Below, one piece after another: positions 51,579 through 60,926 of a stretch of 64,000 nt of DNA. Position 1 is the stretch's first letter. Each line of letters begins with the position of its first letter. The stretch lies in contig PHDA01000001.1 of assembly GCA_002842465.1 (NCBI GenBank), forward strand, positions 62,001 to 126,000, in the 5' to 3' direction. Below the pieces are notes generated by a model. That model was given only the letters and a program-made list of their open reading frames with translations, had not been told where the DNA came from and searched no databases. The position numbers and the translations under genes were made by a program. The stretch is from Bacteroidetes bacterium HGW-Bacteroidetes-7 (lineage in GTDB: Bacteria > Bacteroidota > Bacteroidia > Bacteroidales > UBA932).

Positions 51579-52892
51579 TTGAAAAAAGTACTCATTATAA
51601 CCTATTACTGGCCTCCTTTTGGAGGTTCCGGAGTACAGCGGTGGCTTAAGTTTACCAAGTACCTAAGGGAGTTCGGATACGAACCGGTGATATATACCCC
51701 CGAAAACCCTGAGTTTATGGCGGAGGACAGGTCGCTGTGCAGTGAAATTCCTGCAGGGGTGGAGGTTATAAAGAGGAAGATTACCGAGCCATATTCGCTT
51801 TACAGGCTCTTTACAGGAAAGAAAAAGGGGGCTATAAAGCCGGGATTTATAAGTAGTCCCGGCTCCGGCTCTTTCAGGGTTTCGTTTAAAGAGAGGCTCT
51901 CTCTCTTTATCAGAAGTAATATATTCATTCCCGATCCAAAAATATTGTGGGTCCCTCCGTCAGTTAAGTTTCTTAAAAAGTATCTTCAGGAGAATCCTGT
52001 TGATGCCATTGTAAGTACCGGACCTCCTCACTCTATGCATCTGATTGCACAAAAGGTATCTCTGGCTACGGGGATTCCGTGGCTTGCCGATTTCAGGGAT
52101 CCGTGGACTAAAATTTATAATTTTAAATATCTCAGACATACCCCTTTCGTTAAGGGAGTTCACGAGAAGCTGGAGAGACGTGTTGTGACAGGTGCAAATG
52201 CGGTTGTTACCGTTACAAATACGATTGCCTCTGAGCTTAGAGAGCTTGGGCAGGAGAGAGTATTTGTGGTTACAAACGGGTTTGATAAGGATGATTTTAA
52301 AGAGAAGGAGCCCGAAGCAGAAATTAATTTTACCTTGACCTATACAGGTCTTTTTGTACAAACTCAAAATCCTTCTGTTTTGTGGAGGGTTTTAGGAGAG
52401 AGGGCAAAAAAGAGCAAGGTTTTTGCAAAAGAGTTAAAAATCAGACTCATTGGCAATATTGACAAATCAATTCTTGAGGATATTTATAAAAACGGGCTTA
52501 GAGGCAATTTGATTTTGATGGATTATATGCCGCACAATCAGGTGGTTTTATGGCAACGAAAGGCTCGGGTTTTATTGCTTTCGGGCGGCCGTGAGCCGGA
52601 GTCTAAGGGTATAATGACAGGGAAGTTTTTTGAGTATCTTGCCGCCGGCAGAGCAATTCTTGGCTTTGGCCCAAAGGGTGGTGATATGGATATTGCCCTG
52701 GAGGAGAGCGGTGCAGGTAAAATGTTCGATTTTGAGGATAAAAGAGGTGTTGCGGAGTGGATTGATGAGGCTTACAGGCTTTATAAAGATGGCTCCTCTT
52801 TTGCAAAGGGGGCAAATATTGAGAAGTATTCAAGAAAAAATTTAACCGGGCAGATTGCACGGATACTTGATGAAATTACAGCAGGACAATAA
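51579..52892 (+). CDS. glycosyltransferase family 4-like protein
   Basis: ITYYWPPFGGSGVQRWLKFTKYLREFGYEPVIYTPE; DFRDPWTK. Confidence 0.85.
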   Translation: MKKVLIITYYWPPFGGSGVQRWLKFTKYLREFGYEPVIYTPENPEFMAEDRSLCSEIPAGVEVIKRKITEPYSLYRLFTGKKKGAIKPGFISSPGSGSFRVSFKERLSLFIRSNIFIPDPKILWVPPSVKFLKKYLQENPVDAIVSTGPPHSMHLIAQKVSLATGIPWLADFRDPWTKIYNFKYLRHTPFVKGVHEKLERRVVTGANAVVTVTNTIASELRELGQERVFVVTNGFDKDDFKEKEPEAEINFTLTYTGLFVQTQNPSVLWRVLGERAKKSKVFAKELKIRLIGNIDKSILEDIYKNGLRGNLILMDYMPHNQVVLWQRKARVLLLSGGREPESKGIMTGKFFEYLAAGRAILGFGPKGGDMDIALEESGAGKMFDFEDKRGVAEWIDEAYRLYKDGSSFAKGANIEKYSRKNLTGQIARILDEITAGQ

Positions 52893-52904
52893 ATTATTGG
52901 TGAT

Positions 52905-55412
52905 ATGAAGGAGTTTTTAAAGAGATACAAGCAATATTTGATACCCGTGCTGCTATTTGCGGTTACGGCATACCTCTTTACACCTCAGGTGTTACAGAAC
53001 AAGGTTGTAAATCAGAGTGACATTGCTGCCTGGAGAGGCATGGCAAACGAGATTATTGAGTACAACAAGGCCAATCCGGATGAAGACCCTGCGTTGTGGA
53101 CAAACTCAATGTTTTCGGGAATGCCTGCTACTACAATCTCAGTTATCTACGATGGTGACTACACCGACTACTTTTACAAACTCATAACCAAGATTTCGGG
53201 AACACGTCCCCCGGCATATCTTCTGATAAGTCTGGCGGGAGCCTTCCTTATGTTTTTGGCATTTGGAATCAACCCGTGGCTTTCAGCTATCGGGGCCTTT
53301 GCCGTTACTTTTTGCTCGTACAACCTGCAGATAATTCAGGTTGGGCACAACTCAAAGATGGTGGCGATTGCCTTTATGCCGTGGGTTATTGCTGCCGTTG
53401 TATATGCTTACAATAAAAAGGCGCTTCTTGGCTCTGTACTCTTTGCCTTTGCCCTCAGTTTTCAGATTAAGGCCAATCACCCCCAGATTACCTACTATCT
53501 GGCCATGATAATACTTGCTCTGGCAATCGCCCAACTCTATACGGCTATTAAAGAGGGGTACTTCAAAAAATTCATATCTGTCTCTGCAATGCTTCTTGTT
53601 GCAGGGCTTCTGGGAATTGCTGCCAATGTAAACCATTTGTGGCCTACTTACGAGTACTCCAAATTTACAATGAGGGGAGGTTCGGAGCTGGCTCAGGAGG
53701 AGGGTAAAGATCAAAAGGGGCTGGATATCTCCTATGCAACCAACTGGTCATATAGCCTTGAAGAGATGCCTAACCTAATGATTCCCAATTTTAACGGAGG
53801 CTCGTCGGGTGGTGAATTGTCAAGAAAATCGCACACCTACCAGGCTCTAAAGGATGGAGGTTATTCGGGAGCAGAACAGGTAATCAAACAACTTCCACTC
53901 TACTGGGGGCCTCAGCCATTCACGGCAGGACCAATGTATGTGGGGGCTCTCTCTATGTTTCTGTTTGTCCTAGGACTCATTCTAATAAAAGGTCCGCTAA
54001 GATGGTGGGTGGCCGGCGTCTCTCTGTTGGCTGTGATGCTTTCGTGGGGTTCTAACCTACTTTTTGTGACAGAGTTCTTCTTCAAGTACATTCCAATGTA
54101 CAGTAAATTCAGAACTGTCTCCATGGTTCTGGTAATACTTCAGATTACAATACCACTGCTCGCAATAATTGTATTGGACAGAGTGCTCAAAAAGGAGTAT
54201 CCGGAAAAGAGTCTCAAGAGGGCATTTGCAATTTCACTTGCAATTACCGCCGGCCTTTCGCTGGTGTTTGCAATAATTCCTTCGCTTGCAGGATCATTCG
54301 TCTCTGCTGCCGATGCGCGTCTTCCACAGGCCTTGCACGAACCTTTGATCAATGACAGAATGTCGCTTTTAAGAGCAGATGCTTTCCGTTCAATTATGTT
54401 CATTCTTGCCGGCGCTGCTGTAATATGGTTTGGCTATAAGGGCAAAATCAAAAAGGGTTTAATGTATGGGATAATTGCCTTGATTTTTGTTGCAGATCTG
54501 TGGATGGTTGGAAAGAGGTACCTCAACGATGACCATTTTGTAAAACGTCGTGACTTTGAAAACCAATATGCACTAAGAACCGTTGACAAACTTATTCTGG
54601 AGGATAAAGATCCTAACTACAGAGTGCTTGACCTGAGTATTGAGAGCCCTTTCAACGACTCACACATTAGCTACCACCACAAAACAATTGGAGGTTACAG
54701 CCCTGCAAAATTGCAGAGGTATCAGGACATGATAGACAACCACCTCTTCCGTGAGATGCAACAAATTGCAACCGATTTAAAGGAGAGTCGCACAATTGAT
54801 GAGGCACAAAACAGTTTAGGCAATTATCCTGTCCTGAATATGCTCAATACCAGATATATTGTAATATCTTCTGAGAGCCCGCCGCTCATCAATACAAACG
54901 CCATGGGCAATGCGTGGTTTGTTACAGATGTAAAAGTTGTTGAGACAAACACCCGTGAAATAAAGATGCTAAACGCTGCTGAGGCAGACGAGGAGTTTGA
55001 TATAAGATCCAATGCGGTGGTTAACAACAGCTATGCCTCGTTAATTGAGGGTTACTCACAGGATACTCTGGCAAGTGACGAGCTTATAGTGCTAACATCA
55101 TACTCTCCAAACAAAATAACCTATCAGTACAATTCAAACAGCAGCAGAGTTGCCCTTTTCAGCGAAATTTACTACCCTGCAGGCTGGAGAGCATTTGTTG
55201 ATGGTGAAGAGTTGCCAATATTCAGAGCAAACTACACCCTCAGGGGGCTCAAACTTCCTGAAGGCAGCCATACGGTAGAGTTTGAATTCAAACCTGAATC
55301 CTTCACCAAAGGAGAGCTCTACTCAAGAATCGCATCGGGCATACTTATTTTGTTATTAATAGGGGTTGTTGTTAAGGAAATATTGCAGAAAAGAGTACCA
55401 TCAAAACAATAA
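52905..55412 (+). CDS. YfhO-family multi-TM membrane protein
   Basis: many TM helices; C-terminal SEIYYPAGWRAFVDGEELPIFRANYTLRGLKLPEGSHTVEFEFKPESF. Confidence 0.85.
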   Translation: MKEFLKRYKQYLIPVLLFAVTAYLFTPQVLQNKVVNQSDIAAWRGMANEIIEYNKANPDEDPALWTNSMFSGMPATTISVIYDGDYTDYFYKLITKISGTRPPAYLLISLAGAFLMFLAFGINPWLSAIGAFAVTFCSYNLQIIQVGHNSKMVAIAFMPWVIAAVVYAYNKKALLGSVLFAFALSFQIKANHPQITYYLAMIILALAIAQLYTAIKEGYFKKFISVSAMLLVAGLLGIAANVNHLWPTYEYSKFTMRGGSELAQEEGKDQKGLDISYATNWSYSLEEMPNLMIPNFNGGSSGGELSRKSHTYQALKDGGYSGAEQVIKQLPLYWGPQPFTAGPMYVGALSMFLFVLGLILIKGPLRWWVAGVSLLAVMLSWGSNLLFVTEFFFKYIPMYSKFRTVSMVLVILQITIPLLAIIVLDRVLKKEYPEKSLKRAFAISLAITAGLSLVFAIIPSLAGSFVSAADARLPQALHEPLINDRMSLLRADAFRSIMFILAGAAVIWFGYKGKIKKGLMYGIIALIFVADLWMVGKRYLNDDHFVKRRDFENQYALRTVDKLILEDKDPNYRVLDLSIESPFNDSHISYHHKTIGGYSPAKLQRYQDMIDNHLFREMQQIATDLKESRTIDEAQNSLGNYPVLNMLNTRYIVISSESPPLINTNAMGNAWFVTDVKVVETNTREIKMLNAAEADEEFDIRSNAVVNNSYASLIEGYSQDTLASDELIVLTSYSPNKITYQYNSNSSRVALFSEIYYPAGWRAFVDGEELPIFRANYTLRGLKLPEGSHTVEFEFKPESFTKGELYSRIASGILILLLIGVVVKEILQKRVPSKQ

Positions 55413-55447
55413 TTACCTTTGCGCCACATTTGAATAGAGAGTAGGGA

Positions 55448-55930
55448 TTGATTAGAATTAAAAGAGAATTGAAAAACGTCAGGGGAATAATAAAAATTTG
55501 CTTTACAGCGCTGTTAACCGCTGTATTGTGCGGGGTTTTGCTTTTTAGCTCTACCGGCGCTACCTCTGATAATAGCAGATCTGCCAAACTCGAATCAAAA
55601 CCTGCTTTAGAACCTGTAACAGTAATAGAAAACGAGAGCGAAACTGAATATGCTTTCACCTTTTCAATGCCGGAAGCCTCTCCCTTTATGGCGATTGTCC
55701 ATGATGGAACAGTTTCTCTGCCCGGAGTAACTGCGCGAAGCAGCTCTCCTTGGAGCAGCTCAGGAGTAAATATCAGGCTTGGCAAAACTCTTCAATACTC
55801 AGAAATTCGCGAAAATTCATTAAAAAGGGTGTTTGCCCACTCGATCATAACCCGAAAAGAGAGACAAATTCTTACATTCTCATATAGTAACAACAAGTTT
55901 GTTTACCTTCTGAGGGAGATAATCATATAG
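55448..55930 (+). CDS. hypothetical exported/membrane protein
   Basis: single hydrophobic N-terminal segment; TTG start with TACCTTTG box at 55414. Confidence 0.5.
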   Translation: MIRIKRELKNVRGIIKICFTALLTAVLCGVLLFSSTGATSDNSRSAKLESKPALEPVTVIENESETEYAFTFSMPEASPFMAIVHDGTVSLPGVTARSSSPWSSSGVNIRLGKTLQYSEIRENSLKRVFAHSIITRKERQILTFSYSNNKFVYLLREIII

Positions 55931-55935
55931 CCATT

Positions 55936-56061
55936 TTCAATTTTTTATAGAGTCTCCGGGTAATCTGCCCGGAAGGGTTCTCCTGTATGAACTTGCCTGA
56001 ACATTACGGCAGATCAACAGTGAGATCTCTGTAAGGTCACATTAATTAATAAAAAATTGAA
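55936..56061. ncRNA. candidate structured RNA / leader closed by 13-bp stem
   Basis: ttcaattttttat (55936-55948) perfectly complementary to ataaaaaattgaa (56049-56061); internal TCCGGG/CCCGGA, GTTC/GAAC, TGCC/GGCA, AGATC/GATCT hairpins. Confidence 0.45.
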
Positions 56062-56069
56062 TATAAATA

Positions 56070-56528
56070 ATGGAAAATCTAATAGTTAAAAGGATAAATG
56101 TAAAGATACTCGTACTTACAATCACTATGGTAATTATTTCAGGGGTGGCACTAATTCTTAAAGATTACTCAACAACTGTGATTGTTTTAATTGCAGCGGC
56201 TCTGATATTCTTTTTCAAACGTAAACATGAGGTGTACACAGTAACGGGGAGTCCTGTGAAACGTGAGTCATACTTCTTTGACAGAGAGAGTAAAAGCGCA
56301 CTGGAGAGCGTTCTTCATGGTGAGCTTGGTGATAATTCACTCGTAATGTACTTCAGTGATAACGGCAGTGGCAGACTTGATGTTATAATGACAAAAGACG
56401 AAAACTATGCAGTTGCAACAATATTTCACTACATTCCCCATAGGTATGAACAGGATTCTGACCCTATAGAGTACACAGGCCCTAAGGTCAAGAAACTTGC
56501 AAGATACCTTAAGCGTTGTCAGCGTTAG
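56070..56528 (+). CDS. hypothetical membrane-anchored protein
   Basis: two N-terminal TM helices then soluble domain. Confidence 0.6.
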   Translation: MENLIVKRINVKILVLTITMVIISGVALILKDYSTTVIVLIAAALIFFFKRKHEVYTVTGSPVKRESYFFDRESKSALESVLHGELGDNSLVMYFSDNGSGRLDVIMTKDENYAVATIFHYIPHRYEQDSDPIEYTGPKVKKLARYLKRCQR

Positions 56529-56546
56529 GTGTGACAATATTGTTTA

Positions 56547-57896
56547 TCAGAAAATACTGTTTAGCAAGACGATTGAGATTGCAATTGGGGCTAAAAATTT
56601 AATTACCAGCATAATTCCGTTAAAGAGGGACTTTCTTAAAGCGACTGTCCCTCCGCTGGTAAGTTCGTCCAGAACATCGGCTCTTTTCATCCTCCATCCG
56701 ACAAATAGTACAACCAGAAGGCCTCCTACCGGAAGCAGCACATTTGAAGATGCGTAGTCAAAGAGGTCGAAAAATGTTTTGCCGAAAATTGTTATATCGC
56801 TCAGCGGACCCTGTGAAAGAGAGCTGAACGTTCCAAAGATTCCGATAATCACAAAAGTAACTACAACAGCTACTTTCCTGGTCATCTTAAGCTCCTCTGT
56901 AAAGTATGCAACCACTACCTCCAGAAGTGAAATTGCTGATGTTATTGCTGCAATTAGCAGAATAAAGAAAAATGCGATTGAAATTACATTGCCAAAAGGC
57001 ATCTGTGCGAAAATCTGTGGCAGGGTAATGAATACGAGGCTTGGCCCTTGTCCCGGAGAGATACCGAATGCGAAAACTGCCGGCATCACGGCAAGTCCTG
57101 CCAGTATTGCAAACCCCGTATCGGCAAATGCCGACATAAATGAGATCTTAAAAAGATTTTCCTTCCTGTTGACATATGAGCCGTATGTGATTATACATCC
57201 CATGCCCAGGCTAAGTGAGAAAAAGGCCTGTCCGAGAGCGGCAAGCATTGTCTCTCCGGTAATCTTTGAGAAGTCGGGGTACAAAAGAAACTTAACACCG
57301 GCTCCGGCTCCGTCAAGGGTCAGTGATCTTATTGCCAGCAACAATACCAGCACAAAAAGCATTGGCATTAATATTTTTGAATATTTTTCTATTCCGTTCT
57401 TGACTCCGGCTACCACTATCAGGGCGGATAATGTCAGAAACAGCAGGTGCATGGCCACCGGCAAAAAAGAGGATTGGGAGAATCCCGAAAACTGGTTTGC
57501 GAGCGACGAACTGTCAGAGGTGAGGAAATCGGAGGAGAATGATTTGAAAATGTATTCAAGGGTCCAGCCTCCCACTACGCTGTAAAAAGACATTATGCAA
57601 ATTGAGGCAACAACGCTGATAACTCCGATGGACAACCAGCCCGATTTAGGCGCAATCTTCTTGATGGCTCCAAAAGCATTAGACTGAGTCCTCCTCCCAA
57701 TAACAAACTCCGAAAACATTATAGGCAGGCAGAGAAGGATGACAAATACTAGATAGAGAATTATGAATGCGGCACCTCCGTTATTGCCAACCATATAGGG
57801 GAATCGCCATAAGTTGCCTAATCCAACTGCCGAACCGGCCACTGCTACCAGGACTCCAAAGCGGCTGCCAAAGCCATCTCTTTCTATATTTGCCAT
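56547..57896 (-). CDS. sodium-dependent (SNF family) transporter
   Basis: GSRFGVLVAVAGSAVGLGNLWRFPYMVGNNGGAAFIILYLV signature. Confidence 0.95.
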   Translation of the reverse strand: MANIERDGFGSRFGVLVAVAGSAVGLGNLWRFPYMVGNNGGAAFIILYLVFVILLCLPIMFSEFVIGRRTQSNAFGAIKKIAPKSGWLSIGVISVVASICIMSFYSVVGGWTLEYIFKSFSSDFLTSDSSSLANQFSGFSQSSFLPVAMHLLFLTLSALIVVAGVKNGIEKYSKILMPMLFVLVLLLAIRSLTLDGAGAGVKFLLYPDFSKITGETMLAALGQAFFSLSLGMGCIITYGSYVNRKENLFKISFMSAFADTGFAILAGLAVMPAVFAFGISPGQGPSLVFITLPQIFAQMPFGNVISIAFFFILLIAAITSAISLLEVVVAYFTEELKMTRKVAVVVTFVIIGIFGTFSSLSQGPLSDITIFGKTFFDLFDYASSNVLLPVGGLLVVLFVGWRMKRADVLDELTSGGTVALRKSLFNGIMLVIKFLAPIAISIVLLNSIF

Positions 57897-57912
57897 AATC
57901 TAAGTTTTAACA

Positions 57913-57920
57913 CAAAGATA
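57913..57920 (-). promoter_or_regulatory. -7 promoter box TATCTTTG (SNF transporter)
   Basis: minus-strand TAnnTTTG match. Confidence 0.55.
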
Positions 57921-57941
57921 TATAAATGCTGGTTTTATCAT

Positions 57942-57949
57942 TATTTTTG
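57942..57949 (+). promoter_or_regulatory. -7 promoter box TATTTTTG (NMO)
   Basis: TAnnTTTG match 7 nt before ATG. Confidence 0.5.
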
Positions 57950-57956
57950 TATCGTT

Positions 57957-58868
57957 ATGGAAAATAGAATTTGCAAACTTTTTGGGATTGAGTATCCCAT
58001 AGTACAGGGTGGTATGATTTGGTGCAGCGGCTGGAGACTGGCCTCTGCAGTAAGTAATGCCGGAGGTCTTGGCCTGATAGGGGCAGGATCGATGCATCCC
58101 GACAACTTGAGGCATCATATACGCAGCTGCCGGGAGGCTCTATTGCCCGGGAAAACTTTCGGGGTGAATGTTCCACTTCTCTACCCGGAGATTGAGCAGA
58201 TAATTGATGTTATAACCCAAGAGAGGGTTCCGGTGGTATTTACCTCTGCCGGTAGTCCAAAAAAATGGGCTTCGTATCTTAAAGAGAGAGGTATAATTGT
58301 GGTTCATGTAGTTTCGAGCACAGCCTTTGCGGTCAAGTGTCAGGAGGCGGGAGTAGATGCAGTGGTTGCCGAAGGGTTTGAGGCGGGAGGTCACAACGGA
58401 AGGGAGGAGACTACAACGTTTTGCCTGATACCAGCTGTTCGAGAAGCAATCACAATCCCGTTAATTGCAGCAGGAGGAGTCTCGTCGCGGGCAAGCTATA
58501 ATGCTGCCTTTGCCCTTGGAGCAGAGGGGGTGCAGATAGGTACACGCTTTGCCCTTTGCAAAGAGAGTTCTGCTCATGAATCATTCAAAGAGTTGTGCCG
58601 CGGCCTACCTGAGGGTGGCACCCGGCTTCTTCTCAAACAACTGGCTCCGGTAAGGCTTGTCCAAAACGACTTCTCTGATGCCGTTGCCCAGGCCGAAACC
58701 CGCGGAGCCTCAGCCGAAGAGCTCCGTGACCTTCTCGGAAAGGGCCGTGCCAAAAAGGGCATCTTCGAAGGCGACCTTACACAAGGCGAACTCGAAATAG
58801 GCCAGGCCGCCACCATGATCCACCACGAAGAGAGCGTCTCCGACATCTTCGACGATCTCATCAGCTAA
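57957..58868 (+). CDS. nitronate monooxygenase family (2-nitropropane dioxygenase-like) flavoprotein
   Basis: YPIVQGGMIWCSGWRLASAVSNAGGLGLIGAG, EGFEAGGHNG, IPLIAAGGV. Confidence 0.9.
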   Translation: MENRICKLFGIEYPIVQGGMIWCSGWRLASAVSNAGGLGLIGAGSMHPDNLRHHIRSCREALLPGKTFGVNVPLLYPEIEQIIDVITQERVPVVFTSAGSPKKWASYLKERGIIVVHVVSSTAFAVKCQEAGVDAVVAEGFEAGGHNGREETTTFCLIPAVREAITIPLIAAGGVSSRASYNAAFALGAEGVQIGTRFALCKESSAHESFKELCRGLPEGGTRLLLKQLAPVRLVQNDFSDAVAQAETRGASAEELRDLLGKGRAKKGIFEGDLTQGELEIGQAATMIHHEESVSDIFDDLIS

Positions 58869-58958
58869 TTACGCAGGCTTGCTAAACAGCGCTTCACCGC
58901 CAGGCGCCACGCCACCGCCATGCGCCACGTAACAGCACCCTCCTAACGCACTGCCTGG

Positions 58959-58994
58959 CCGCTACTAGCAACCTTACCGCTACTAGCAACCTTA
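58959..58994. repeat. perfect 18-nt tandem repeat (ccgctactagcaacctta x2)
   Basis: direct sequence. Confidence 0.95.
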
Positions 58995-59044
58995 CCGCCA
59001 CCATGATCCACCATGTAGAAAGCGTCACCGACCTCATCCGGTAA
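58995..59044 (+). repeat. diverged copy of the 3' end of the NMO gene
   Basis: ccgccaccatgatccaccatgtagaaagcgtcaccgacctcatccggtaa resembles 58807-58868 (ATMIHHEESVSDIFDDLIS* vs ATMIHHVESVTDLIR*). Confidence 0.8.
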
Positions 59045-59095
59045 GCACCCAGGCCAGCTATACACCACGCCACCTCCAGGCACCACGCCAAAAAT

Positions 59096-59232
59096 TCTCC
59101 GCGCCACTTTTGGACATATTGTTGATTAAGAGGGTGTTCCAAAACAGACTTTTGTAATAAATGGTTTTTTTGGAGAAAGTCTAATTTGTATATAGCAGAA
59201 TTTCAAGCAGTTGTCCAAAAGTGGCGCGGAGA
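59096..59232. repeat. 137-bp segment bounded by perfect 21-bp inverted repeats
   Basis: tctccgcgccacttttggaca (59096-59116) / tgtccaaaagtggcgcggaga (59212-59232). Confidence 0.92.
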
Positions 59233-59247
59233 CTTATTTTGCACATA

Positions 59248-59282
59248 AAAAAAGAGCCAAATTTAAAAAATTGGCTCATTTT
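59248..59282. terminator. bidirectional intrinsic terminator
   Basis: aaaaaaagagccaa-atttaaaaaa-ttggctcattttt. Confidence 0.75.
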
Positions 59283-59326
59283 TAATTCACACACATTTAA
59301 GTGGTTACCACAAACTGGCGCGGAGA

Positions 59327-60046
59327 TTATTTTGCAAGTTGTTCGTAACGCTTAGAAACCACATCCCAGTTGATAACACTCCAGAAAGCTTCTATGTAGT
59401 CCGGACGCTTGTTCTGGTATTTCAGGTAGTAGGCGTGCTCCCACACATCCATTCCAAGTATTGGCATACCTTTCTTATCGGCAACATCCATCAATGGGTT
59501 GTCCTGGTTAGCGGTCGATGAAACAAAGAGTTCGCCCTTCTCATCAACACTAAGCCATGCCCAGCCACTGCCAAAGCGAGTCTTTCCTGCATCAGAAAAC
59601 TGCTTCTTGAACTCATCCATAGACCCGAATTTCTTCACAATAGCTGCCTCAAGTTTTGCCGAAGCCTTACCTCCGTTTACCTTCATGTTCTCCCAGTAAA
59701 TCACGTGGTTGTAAAAACCTCCTCCGTTATTTCTTACCCCGACAGGGTATTTGCTCATGTTAGCAAAGATCTCCTCAATTGTTTTTGACTCCATTTCTGT
59801 CCCTTTTATAGCGGCTACAAAGTTGTCAAAATATGCCTTGTGGTGTTTGCTGTAGTGTATCTCCATAGTCATTTTGTCAATGAATGGCTCAAGCGCATCG
59901 TAAGCGTATGGAAGTTGTGGAAATTCGAATTTATTTAATGTTTTCATATTCTTTTGTGTTTTTGAATAATTGTTATCTGTGCGGTCTTCGGCTGCTACAA
60001 TCAGTGGCAAAGCCATAATCAATACCGCTACTATAATATTTCTCAT
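59327..60046 (-). CDS. sodB: Fe/Mn superoxide dismutase with N-terminal signal-like extension
   Basis: FPQLPYAYDALEPFIDKMTMEIHYSKHHKAYFDNF, GSGWAWLSV, DVWEHAYYLKYQNKRPDY; extension MRNIIVAVLIMALPLIVAAED. Confidence 0.93.
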   Translation of the reverse strand: MRNIIVAVLIMALPLIVAAEDRTDNNYSKTQKNMKTLNKFEFPQLPYAYDALEPFIDKMTMEIHYSKHHKAYFDNFVAAIKGTEMESKTIEEIFANMSKYPVGVRNNGGGFYNHVIYWENMKVNGGKASAKLEAAIVKKFGSMDEFKKQFSDAGKTRFGSGWAWLSVDEKGELFVSSTANQDNPLMDVADKKGMPILGMDVWEHAYYLKYQNKRPDYIEAFWSVINWDVVSKRYEQLAK

Positions 60047-60210
60047 ATTAACTCTCTTTGTTAAGATTATCATTTAGTAGTATAACAGAAAAGGTCCCCG
60101 TTTGTTCAACGCTGGAAAATATTTCTAATCCAAAGTAGGCGGAGGTAGAGGAAAGTTATTGATGTAAAATATAGGAGGTTGAGCTAGATGCCAGAATGTT
60201 TGGGCAAGAC

Positions 60211-60786
60211 CTAGTTTCGAACTCTTTCGTAAACAATAAATTCAAATGGATGTTCGAAGCGTTCGCCTTGTTGGTGAAATTCGCGAAATACCTCTTTCCA
60301 TTGAGCGGGGTCAATTTCGGGGAAAAATGTGTCGGCATCATTGACCGTCAGATGAACTTTTGTAAGGTAGAGCTTGTCGGCCAATGGGAGTGCTTGCCTG
60401 TAAACCTCGCCACCTCCAATTATGAAGATCTCATAAGGAGATGTATGAATATCGGTTAATGCATCTTCGAGTGAGGCGTACAGTTCTGCACCGGGAATAA
60501 TGTGGCGGTTGTCATGAATTTCCAAATTTGAAATCTCGTGTATTGCTTCTTGCGACTTTATGAGCGACCTGCTGAGCACCATATTTCTTCTGCCGGGAAG
60601 CGGTTTTCCTATTGAGAGCCAAGTCTTATGACCCATTATTACCGGGCATCCCTGAGTAGTGCGCTTAAAGTATTTAAGGTCTTCTGAGATGTGCCACAGC
60701 AAACGGTTCTCTTTACCGATAGCGCCGTTTTCAGCCACTGCTACAATTACCGATAGGGTATATTTTTTTTCGCCGGGTTTATTCAT
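60211..60786 (-). CDS. folA: dihydrofolate reductase
   Basis: VAVAENGAIGKENRLLWHISEDLKYFKRTT, MGHKTWLSIGKPLPGR, FIIGGGEVYRQAL. Confidence 0.96.
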   Translation of the reverse strand: MNKPGEKKYTLSVIVAVAENGAIGKENRLLWHISEDLKYFKRTTQGCPVIMGHKTWLSIGKPLPGRRNMVLSRSLIKSQEAIHEISNLEIHDNRHIIPGAELYASLEDALTDIHTSPYEIFIIGGGEVYRQALPLADKLYLTKVHLTVNDADTFFPEIDPAQWKEVFREFHQQGERFEHPFEFIVYERVRN

Positions 60787-60926
60787 TTTATTATTAACCT
60801 TTTCTCTTAATATATTGAATTCATTACTATTATAGCGAATTTGTTAATGCGATAATATTGAATGTAATGTACTTAAATCCTCATTTTTGCAAGGCTGTAA
60901 AGCCTGTTGTTCTTGATTGGAATAAC

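Noticed and set aside
56779-57585. 268-aa plus-strand ORF
   Set aside because: Antisense shadow of the SNF transporter
58894-59142. 82-aa minus-strand ORF
   Set aside because: Low-complexity C-rich repeats and one arm of an inverted repeat; no coding signature
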